5,351 nt of DNA, taken from an uncultured Erysipelotrichaceae bacterium (GTDB taxonomy: Bacteria > Bacillota_I > Bacilli_A > RF39 > UBA660). Shown here one piece after another: positions 1 through 5,351 of the stretch. The notes beneath the pieces were generated by a model that saw only the letters and a program-made list of their open reading frames with translations, did no database searches and was not told the origin of the DNA. Within the stretch, counting starts at the first letter, position 1. Each line of letters starts with the position of its first letter. The DNA lies in the NCBI GenBank assembly GCA_902767005.1, contig CACXFY010000175.1:1-5351 (forward strand), read 5' to 3'. A program made the position numbers and the translations under genes.

Positions 1-6
1 ATTAAA

Positions 7-12
7 AGTCAA
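7..12 (-). promoter_or_regulatory. Possible -35 element of the next gene, cut by window edge
   Basis: TTGACT on the minus strand matches 5/6 of the -35 consensus and lies just beyond the terminator, in a context (TATTGAC) like that of the promoter at 795-767 (TATTGAC in both). The matching -10 would fall outside the window, so this is only a hint that a new same-strand transcription unit starts there. Confidence 0.25.
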
Positions 13-23
13 TACTTTTCCAC

Positions 24-48
24 AAAAAAAGTGAACTGTTGTTCACTT
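24..48 (-). terminator. Intrinsic terminator closing the operon
   Basis: On the minus strand AAGTGAAC (48-41), loop AACA (40-37) and GTTCACTT (36-29) form a perfect 8-bp stem. The T run 30-24 starts with its first two bases inside the stem. The stem starts 2 nt after the TAA of the 94-residue gene. A G-C-containing hairpin with an immediate U tract is the classic Rho-independent form. Confidence 0.87.
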
Positions 49-50
49 AA

Positions 51-335
51 TTATCTATTTAATCTATCGATTACGTTGAATTCAAAATCCATAGCATATA
101 CTTGGTTTTTAAAAGTAGGTAAAGTTTTACTATTGAATTCATTATAAGCTTTATTTAACTTTTGTCCACCATAAGCTTGATCATTCATATATTCAACAGC
201 ACCAATAAGTGTCTTTCTATTAGTCTTACCATCACCTTTTTTACCAACTAGAGCTCTTAGATTATCCATTTCTTTATCAATTTTCTTTAAAATCTTTTTT
301 GCTTTTGCTTCATCTATTTCTGCATATTTAGCCAT
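51..335 (-). CDS. Basic WXG100/Lap-like helical protein with C-terminal FxxxD
   Basis: A 94-residue protein, the typical length of WXG100 and LXG-associated (Lap) helical proteins, with 19 Lys/Arg and 13 Asp/Glu. Predicted helix 1 spans about 5-30 with hydrophobic heptad positions I7, I15, I19, M23, L26 and V30. A basic loop follows (31-42). A turn AYGGQKLNKAYNEF (54-67) replaces the usual W-x-G with Y-G-G, and helix 2 runs to the C-terminus. Residues 86-90 read FNVID, matching F-x-x-x-D, which resembles the C-terminal export motif described for Lap1-type (DUF3130-like) targeting factors and is analogous to Y-x-x-x-D/E of mycobacterial ESX substrates. The start follows AGGAGGT at 347-341 with a 5-nt spacer. 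The gene ends just before an intrinsic terminator, so it is the last of the operon. Probable role: secreted helical partner or toxin-targeting factor; family membership is unproven. Confidence 0.9.
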   Translation of the reverse strand: MAKYAEIDEAKAKKILKKIDKEMDNLRALVGKKGDGKTNRKTLIGAVEYMNDQAYGGQKLNKAYNEFNSKTLPTFKNQVYAMDFEFNVIDRLNR

Positions 336-340
336 AATCT

Positions 341-347
341 ACCTCCT
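341..347 (-). promoter_or_regulatory. Shine-Dalgarno overlapping the upstream stop codon
   Basis: AGGAGGT on the minus strand begins inside the TAG stop (348-346) of the 130-residue gene and lies 5 nt before the ATG of the 94-residue gene. Ribosomes terminating on the first gene sit on the initiation site of the second, which favours coupled, balanced synthesis of the two proteins. Confidence 0.85.
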
Positions 348-738
348 AATTTCCTTTACTTTGGGCATTTTTCCATTCTAGTAGTAATTCTTTTAATCTC
401 TTCCATTCTTCTTTTTGAGCTGCATTAACACCCTTAGACATACTAGTGACGTTTCCACTCAATTGAGTTTTCATATTATTAAGTCTCTTTTGAGTGTTCT
501 TTAAATAGCTTTGAGCAAACTTTCCTGTATGCTTATCAATACATAGTTTTTTTACTTCTTTATTAATTGCTTTAATACTAGTATCAATCTTTCCTTGTAC
601 TTTTTTAACGTTTGCTAATGCCTCGTCAAAATTTAAATCTAAAGTTGGAGTATTTTGATTGTTACTTTTCTTAAAATCTGCTTTCAAACTAGCACCAGTT
701 TTTCCTGCCCATTTACCACTTACATAATCGTTTGCCAT
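346..738 (-). CDS. Basic helical WXG100/YwqH-like small protein, candidate T7SS substrate or targeting factor
   Basis: A 130-residue protein with 25 Lys/Arg against 12 Asp/Glu, without signal peptide or membrane segment. After a polar N-terminus (1-35) comes a predicted helix about 37-66, a short turn (67-73), and a second long helix about 74-107 continuing into an amphipathic C-terminal helix (109-125). This helix-turn-helix with a turn reading HTGKFAQSY (70-78) resembles the W-x-G-x-x-A-x-x-F turn of WXG100 and YwqH (DUF5082) proteins, but His replaces Trp. No C-terminal Y-x-x-x-D/E was found. AAGGAG at 753-748 lies 9 nt before ATG. The gene has its own strong upstream promoter and is cotranscribed with the 94-residue gene 10 bp downstream, so the two may form a heterodimer. 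Coding status is secure; the WXG100-like fold is inferred from pattern only, and a structural or chaperone protein of another helical family is possible. Confidence 0.9.
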   Translation of the reverse strand: MANDYVSGKWAGKTGASLKADFKKSNNQNTPTLDLNFDEALANVKKVQGKIDTSIKAINKEVKKLCIDKHTGKFAQSYLKNTQKRLNNMKTQLSGNVTSMSKGVNAAQKEEWKRLKELLLEWKNAQSKGN

Positions 739-766
739 TTCTTCACTCTCCTTATCTTATAAATAT

Positions 767-795
767 AGAATATCATTTTCTTAAATAAGTGTCAA
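767..795 (-). promoter_or_regulatory. Sigma-A-type promoter of the small-protein pair
   Basis: On the minus strand the -35 is TTGACA at 795-790 (6/6 to consensus), followed by a 17-bp spacer and TATTCT at 772-767 (4/6). A TG one base before the -10 (775-774) makes it an extended -10. Transcription should start near 760, giving a leader of about 20 nt that contains the Shine-Dalgarno at 753-748. It lies right after the stop of the acidic gene, so the 130- and 94-residue genes can be expressed apart from essC. Confidence 0.72.
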
Positions 796-801
796 TAAAT
801 T

Positions 802-1191
802 CTAAAATAAATTACCAAATTCGACACTTTCATCTTCTTGAATGTCAAAAGTTGTTCCTTCTTCACCTTCTGTTTCTTCTTCATCAATATCATCTTCATC
901 AGCTGTTTCAGATATTTCTTCTGAAAAATCAGCATTCATAACACTATTTAGTGTTTCTGTTTGCTTATTAAACCTTTCTAGTTGTGCTTTTAATTCAGGT
1001 GGCATATTTTCATCAATCTTAAATGTCTCAATCTCCTCGATTGGTACATTTGGATCATCTTCAGGTACCACTTCTTCTACATTTGGATCATATCTATAAG
1101 CAGCTTCTTCTTCATCTTCATATACTTCTTCATCTTCATTAGCTACAGCTGGTTCTTGTGTTACTTCTTCTTGTACCATATTCTCTTCCAT
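802..1191 (-). CDS. Highly acidic, probably disordered protein of unknown function in T7SS locus
   Basis: I do not recognise a family. The protein has 129 residues, of which 48 are Asp or Glu and only 5 Lys or Arg. Long acidic runs lie at 19-29 and 98-111, with low-complexity composition that suggests disorder. The only segment likely to form a stable helix is about 64-87 (PPELKAQLERFNKQTETL and on), which holds three of the five basic residues. An 11-residue tandem repeat covers 35-56 (both units begin DPNV). The C-terminus is an acidic stretch ending in the hydrophobic peptide EFGNLF. There is no signal peptide or membrane segment, so it should be cytosolic. The start is fixed by AGGAGG at 1202-1197, 5 nt from ATG. 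It sits 51 bp after yukD and 63 bp before the small-protein pair. A chaperone, adaptor or scaffold role for the basic neighbours is inference only. That it is a real gene is supported by the strong ribosome binding site and operon position. Confidence 0.88.
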   Translation of the reverse strand: MEENMVQEEVTQEPAVANEDEEVYEDEEEAAYRYDPNVEEVVPEDDPNVPIEEIETFKIDENMPPELKAQLERFNKQTETLNSVMNADFSEEISETADEDDIDEEETEGEEGTTFDIQEDESVEFGNLF

Positions 1192-1212
1192 TTTATCCTC
1201 CTATTCTCCTTT

Positions 1213-1241
1213 AGTATAACAAAGTATTATCAATAATTCCA
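1213..1241 (-). promoter_or_regulatory. Possible weak extended -10 promoter before the acidic gene
   Basis: On the minus strand TGTTATACT (1221-1213) combines an extended TG with a -10 of 5/6 match (TATACT, 1218-1213). The -35 position at 17-bp spacing (1241-1236, TGGAAT) matches only 3/6. A start near 1206 would give a 15-nt leader just including the AGGAGG. It could add local expression to readthrough from essC-yukD. In AT-rich DNA such matches arise by chance, so confidence is low. Confidence 0.33.
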
Positions 1242-1242
1242 C

Positions 1243-1494
1243 TTATTTTAATAACACTTTACAGCCATTTTTTAATCCAGAATACTTAACTACATTATTT
1301 AAATTAATTACTTTTCCATCATCAGCAGTATATAGAGTCGCATCATCATGAATAACATAGTTTTCATCACTTAATTCTTTTATCGTACTTTGTATTAGAT
1401 TTAAACAATCTTTCATACCTAATCCAATCGGTAAAAACATGTCATATTCTTCGTCTAATCCTAATACATATATTGTAACTAATATTTCATTCAT
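1243..1494 (-). CDS. yukD: YukD/EsaB-like ubiquitin-fold T7SS accessory protein
   Basis: An 83-residue cytosolic protein of the size of YukD/EsaB (about 80 residues). The predicted order fits a beta-grasp fold: strand 3-11 (EILVTIYVL), strand about 17-23, helix about 27-41 (MKDCLNLIQSTIKEL), strand pair 52-65, and a final GLKNGCKVLL (73-82) like the 'G-x-x-N-G-x-x-L' ending of this family. There is no C-terminal Gly-Gly, so ubiquitin-like conjugation is not expected. YukD/EsaB proteins are needed for, or modulate, T7SSb activity, probably through contact with EssC. The ATG overlaps the essC TGA as ATGA, and an AGGAG Shine-Dalgarno at 1505-1501, inside the essC end, lies 6 nt upstream, which fixes the start. 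It probably shares the essC transcript. The fold and family call rests on length, pattern and position; sequence identity to YukD is low. Confidence 0.88.
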   Translation of the reverse strand: MNEILVTIYVLGLDEEYDMFLPIGLGMKDCLNLIQSTIKELSDENYVIHDDATLYTADDGKVINLNNVVKYSGLKNGCKVLLK

Positions 1495-4400
1495 ACACGA
1501 CTCCTATTTCTAATATATTTAAGATTCTTTTTACGACCATCTACAACTACAACAGCAATATCTTTACTATATTTAACTTCATCATAATTATTTTCATATT
1601 CTATTAATTGCTGTTCTTCTGGATCAAGACCAAGCATTATACCATTTCCACTATCTACATAATCAGACCATTCACTATTATCTATACTAGATAACTTATA
1701 GTCATTAAAGATAATAAACTTGTAATTCTCAGCACCTACTCCAGCAACAATTAAATCATCAACTGTAACTACATCACTATCTTCTTTCTTAAGCTCTTTT
1801 AAATGACTTTGAATCTTTTGATATCCACTAATCATAAATATTATTCTCTCTGCATTTGGATCAGTAGTCTTCTTCTCTTGTATATTTTTAAGTAAAGCAG
1901 TACATAATCCTTTAAAGTTAGAATTATATTTTTGAACATCTTTTATATCTTCTTCTAATCCTAAAGCATCTAAAACTATAATCTTAGTATTATCAAGTCT
2001 CTTCATTACTTTTATTAAAGCACCTAAGAAGCTAATTCCAGTCTTATCACCATTAAAGATAACTAAATTAACTAAATTACTAAAATTATAATTATAAATA
2101 CAGTTACTAGATAATTCTATTCCAATAGGTACACTATCAATAGTAACAATCTCATCTTTTACAGTTTCAAAATTAACTATTCTCGGCATAATTGGTATAC
2201 CTTTAGCCTTTGGTAACATACTAGCTAATTTATTAAATACATAATTTAAATTATATTCGAAACGTGCATTATCAAATATCAATGATGTTTGGAATTCATA
2301 TACTTCATCTAATTCTACTAATCCACGTCCAGCATTACTTGCTGGAATAATGTTCTTTGTATCTTTATATAAAGTAGCATAATCAGATGTGTCAGCATAT
2401 TTAAGTGCAATTTTTTGATTAAAACTACTATCTATACCACCATTTAAATAACCAGTTGAAGTAACTATAAAGTAAATACCAACTCTGTTACAGTCTCTAA
2501 CTGTTTGTGAGAACACATCACTATATAAATCATCATATTGTTCATAGAAAGCTTCCATACCATTAACAAATACTAATAGATTAGGGAAAGGAGAATTACC
2601 TTTCTTTATTTCATTTAAGAATACTTCTCCACTCTCTGCAAAATACTTTTTACGTCTAGCAACTTCATATTCTATGTAATGGAATAACTTACTAAATTTC
2701 TCAGTATCAGTACTAGATATATAATCTCCTACTTGTGGAGCTTTAGTAAATACTCTTAAACTATCAGTTAATAAATCTGCAATAAATATATTAACTTCTG
2801 GAGTACCATGATTAATAATAGTTGAATAAATCATTGTAGACATCAAAGTAGTTTTACCAGAACCATATACACCACTTATCCATACATTACCATTTTCAGT
2901 AATGTTAATATTAACAGGACCTTGTTTTTGATTAGCTGGATCATCATATTCACCTATTAATGGATTAATAATTCCTTTTTTAGCTTTAATTGGATACTTT
3001 TTAAATAAATCATAAATATATAAATTATCAGGTATAGAATCCAACCATAAATTCTTATTAACATAATTAATCTCTTTAGAACAATCAATTAAATATTTCA
3101 AAACATTATTTAATTCATCACCTAAATCAGATGTTTCTAATACTTCTGTATTTTCTTTTTTAGTACTCTTAATAACATTACCTAACTCATCAATAAACTC
3201 TATTGAATTACTAGCTTCTTTATTAAGATTAACAGTAGTTAAAGGAATATATTGACCTCCAGAATAAGCAGATTGTGCTTTAACATAAACCTCATCATAA
3301 CCTACTTGTAAATAGAAACGTCCACTCTCTTTAATATAAGCTGCATCATCACGTCTTAACATTTCTCTTGAATCTTCAGTAGTCTGAACTTTACAACATA
3401 TTTTGAATTTAGCATTTGACCAAATTTGATCATCTACTACACCACTTGGTTTTTGCGTTGCTAAAATCAAGTGAACTCCAAGAGAACGACCAATACGTGC
3501 CGCACTAACTAACTCATCCATAAAATCAGGTTGTTGCGCTTTTAATTCAGCAAACTCATCACAGATTATAAACAAATGAGCCATTGGTTCTTCTAAAGCA
3601 CCTTCACGAACTAATTTCTGATATTTATAAATATCAATAACTCCTGAATTCAATCTCTCTTTAGCTTCATTAAATACTTTTTGTCTTCTTTGTAATTCAC
3701 TCTTAATAGATACTAAAGTTCTATTCATAGAAGCTTTATCTAAGTTAGTAATAGTACCTACTAAATGTGGTAACTTCATACCAGTTTTTCTATTTTCAAA
3801 AGCTCCAGCAAGTCCACCACCTTTATAGTCAATAAGTACAAATTGTACTTCATTAGGACTATAATTAACAGCTAACGATAAAATATACGTAATAATAGTT
3901 TCTGACTTACCAGAACCAGTCATACCAGCAATAAGACCATGTGGTCCATGTTTCTTCTCATGTAAATCTAGATTTAAAACATTATTATTAGAATCAATAC
4001 CAATAGGTGCCGCCAAAGAATTAGTAACCTGACTATTCTTCCACCTATTAATAGAGTTTAATTGTTTAACATTACCTACATTATACATCTCTAAGAAGCC
4101 ATAGTTTTCAGGTAATAACTGACTAGCTTCGCTATTTAATTTAATTGGTATATTAGCTATTTCATTTACACAACCTATAAAATCAATATTTGAAGTAATA
4201 AACTCAGGTTTATACTTCATAATATTCTTCTCTTCCATTTCAGATTGGAATAAAGTAGCCTCTGTATCATTATATTCAACAAAGTAATTACAACCATCTG
4301 GAATATCAGTTAACTTATTACAAAAAGCAAGTAAACTAAATCCAACTTTTCCTTTTTGTTCATGCAATACTTTTTCTATAATCTTCAAGTTCTTAAAACG

Positions 4401-5351
4401 ATCTATATCATCACTTACTATTAAATAGAATGGTCCTTTAATATTTAATCCATCTGTTGAATTTTTAGCTTCATCTACTCTACTATTAAAGATACGTACC
4501 ATTTGACTAGATAATGTTTCAGCATCTTGCATACTAGTTGCAAAATATCTAATAGTTCTGTCTTCATTAAAACAATGATTAATATTTCTAATATTATTTA
4601 ATTTAGAATTATCTGAAGTAAATACAACTAATTTCAAACTATTAAAGTCTTGGAAAGTAATCAATTGCAATAACAAAGCATTTAAATATTTATTAAAATC
4701 ATTATTACTATTTATAAAAGCAATACTATTCTTTAAACTAAATACATATGGTGCATCTTCTATATATTTATACTTTTCAAGTAACTCATCAATATTATTT
4801 AATAAGTTATCTTTGTCTTTTACAAAATCTGGTCTTTGATATTCAATTTCTGATTCTAACTTAACATTACCAACACCAAGTCTTACCTTTAAAAATTGCT
4901 CTTGTTCTGAATTCAAACTATATAAGTTAGCACTTTTCTTCTTAATAATATCCTGACATTCAGCTAAACTAAGATTATTAAATACTAGAGCTAATTTTTG
5001 CTCATTCATAGCTGCTTTTAATACTAATTCTTTCTTTTGTAAATATTTACGATATACTTTCTTTCTAACATGATCTTTAACAATAACACGTATTCTTTCA
5101 GCAAATCTTTCTACAAAAGGCCAAATAATTGATATAAACAACATAACTACACACATAATAAGTGTCGTTAATAAAGTTTCTTTATCAGTAGTTCCTTTAG
5201 AATAATTACTAACAGAGAAGTAGCAACTAATAACAGAAGTCAAACTCATAAGTGCTGATGGTACAATTGACATCAAAATACTAGAATCATCAGCCTTCTC
5301 CTTTGGATCAGGAGAAGTAATAGTTAATCTTAATGGTGTTATTTTCTTTAA
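1491..5351 (-). CDS. essC: EssC/YukB-type T7SSb membrane ATPase, 5' end cut by window edge
   Basis: This is the motor and substrate receptor of type VII secretion, anchored in the cytoplasmic membrane. The frame is open to the right edge with no stop, so 1286 C-terminal residues are visible; numbering here starts at 5351. The family is usually near 1450-1500 residues, so the missing part should hold the FHA region. Visible parts: a short linker (1-24), two membrane helices (about 25-45 and 60-80), a D0 region, then three FtsK/SpoIIIE ATPase domains. D1 has Walker A GMTGSGKSE (476-484), Walker B FIICDE (594-599, D598/E599) and the family motif GRSLGVHLILATQ (621-633), so it looks catalytically competent. 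D2 has an intact Walker A GVYGSGKT (827-834), but Walker B reads LLVFVN with N930 where Asp is expected. D3 has only relics: NGDKTGIS (1100-1107) and IIFMIS (1170-1175). The TGA stop overlaps the start of the next gene, implying translational coupling. Family assignment is very secure. Confidence 0.96.
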   Translation of the reverse strand, partial: LKKITPLRLTITSPDPKEKADDSSILMSIVPSALMSLTSVISCYFSVSNYSKGTTDKETLLTTLIMCVVMLFISIIWPFVERFAERIRVIVKDHVRKKVYRKYLQKKELVLKAAMNEQKLALVFNNLSLAECQDIIKKKSANLYSLNSEQEQFLKVRLGVGNVKLESEIEYQRPDFVKDKDNLLNNIDELLEKYKYIEDAPYVFSLKNSIAFINSNNDFNKYLNALLLQLITFQDFNSLKLVVFTSDNSKLNNIRNINHCFNEDRTIRYFATSMQDAETLSSQMVRIFNSRVDEAKNSTDGLNIKGPFYLIVSDDIDRFKNLKIIEKVLHEQKGKVGFSLLAFCNKLTDIPDGCNYFVEYNDTEATLFQSEMEEKNIMKYKPEFITSNIDFIGCVNEIANIPIKLNSEASQLLPENYGFLEMYNVGNVKQLNSINRWKNSQVTNSLAAPIGIDSNNNVLNLDLHEKKHGPHGLIAGMTGSGKSETIITYILSLAVNYSPNEVQFVLIDYKGGGLAGAFENRKTGMKLPHLVGTITNLDKASMNRTLVSIKSELQRRQKVFNEAKERLNSGVIDIYKYQKLVREGALEEPMAHLFIICDEFAELKAQQPDFMDELVSAARIGRSLGVHLILATQKPSGVVDDQIWSNAKFKICCKVQTTEDSREMLRRDDAAYIKESGRFYLQVGYDEVYVKAQSAYSGGQYIPLTTVNLNKEASNSIEFIDELGNVIKSTKKENTEVLETSDLGDELNNVLKYLIDCSKEINYVNKNLWLDSIPDNLYIYDLFKKYPIKAKKGIINPLIGEYDDPANQKQGPVNINITENGNVWISGVYGSGKTTLMSTMIYSTIINHGTPEVNIFIADLLTDSLRVFTKAPQVGDYISSTDTEKFSKLFHYIEYEVARRKKYFAESGEVFLNEIKKGNSPFPNLLVFVNGMEAFYEQYDDLYSDVFSQTVRDCNRVGIYFIVTSTGYLNGGIDSSFNQKIALKYADTSDYATLYKDTKNIIPASNAGRGLVELDEVYEFQTSLIFDNARFEYNLNYVFNKLASMLPKAKGIPIMPRIVNFETVKDEIVTIDSVPIGIELSSNCIYNYNFSNLVNLVIFNGDKTGISFLGALIKVMKRLDNTKIIVLDALGLEEDIKDVQKYNSNFKGLCTALLKNIQEKKTTDPNAERIIFMISGYQKIQSHLKELKKEDSDVVTVDDLIVAGVGAENYKFIIFNDYKLSSIDNSEWSDYVDSGNGIMLGLDPEEQQLIEYENNYDEVKYSKDIAVVVVDGRKKNLKYIRNRSRV

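Noticed and set aside
312..326. Y-x-x-x-D at residues 4-8 (YAEID) of the 94-residue protein
   Set aside because: The secretion motif of ESX substrates is C-terminal; this one lies at the start of helix 1 and is likely chance.
703..711. W-A-G at residues 10-12 of the 130-residue protein
   Set aside because: It matches W-x-G literally, but it is in the N-terminal polar segment and not between the two helices, so it does not make this a canonical WXG100 protein.
842..1099. Plus-strand ORF of 85 residues, very rich in serine
   Set aside because: It is the antisense shadow of the acidic gene: GAA/GAT codons read backwards give TTC/ATC and Ser codons. It has no ribosome binding site, and the opposite frame has a strong one.
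802..1191. Acidic protein as EssA, EssB or another known T7SSb membrane component
   Set aside because: It has no transmembrane segment or signal peptide, and its composition is unlike those proteins.
1226..1237. AT-rich inverted repeat ATTAT-TG-ATAAT before the acidic gene
   Set aside because: Five-base arms made only of A and T are expected by chance in this DNA, and there is no regulator or second copy to support an operator.
1491..1494. Possibility that UGA is read as Trp, fusing essC to downstream sequence
   Set aside because: The Trp codons I checked are TGG, the TGA sits in a standard ATGA coupling overlap with its own Shine-Dalgarno, and the EssC end is of normal form.
5285..5305. 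AAAGGAG followed 7 nt later by ATG on the minus strand near the right edge
   Set aside because: The ATG is out of the essC frame and reaches a stop after five codons, so it is a chance ribosome-binding-site-like match inside essC.

Overview
The window is AT-rich DNA carrying five genes, all on the minus strand, so transcription runs from right to left. It belongs to a type VII secretion system of the Bacillota kind (T7SSb, ESX/Ess/Yuk). The evidence is a large EssC/YukB-type membrane FtsK/SpoIIIE ATPase, followed directly by a YukD/EsaB-type ubiquitin-like protein. Tryptophan is encoded by TGG, and essC ends in a TGA within an ATGA overlap, so the standard bacterial code (table 11) applies. 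That argues against a Mycoplasma-type genome with UGA read as Trp. A low-GC Bacillota (Bacilli, Clostridia or a relative) is the best guess; genus cannot be inferred.

Layout in transcription order: (1) 5351-1491, essC, cut by the right edge so that its N-terminal cytoplasmic part (FHA region in the family) is missing; (2) 1494-1243, yukD/esaB-like, overlapping essC by 4 nt; (3) 1191-802, an extremely acidic, probably disordered 129-residue protein of unknown function; (4) 738-346, a basic helical 130-residue protein; (5) 335-51, a basic helical 94-residue protein, followed by a good intrinsic terminator at 48-24. A strong sigma-A-type promoter (perfect -35, 17-bp spacer, extended -10) lies in the 63-bp gap before gene 4. 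A weaker extended -10 lies before gene 3. No gap exceeds 65 bp.

Interpretation: EssC is the motor and substrate receptor, and YukD is a conserved cytosolic accessory. Genes 4 and 5 look like WXG100-like or Lap-like helical hairpins (secreted substrates or toxin-targeting partners). In both, the tryptophan of the W-x-G turn is replaced (HTG and YGG). The 94-residue protein has a C-terminal F-x-x-x-D. The acidic protein (48 D/E in 129 residues) beside two basic proteins suggests, as inference only, a charge-complementary chaperone or scaffold. EssC has an intact first ATPase domain, a second domain with Asn at the Walker B Asp position, and a degenerate third domain. The most novel part of the window is the trio of genes 3-5, none of which I recognise as a named family.
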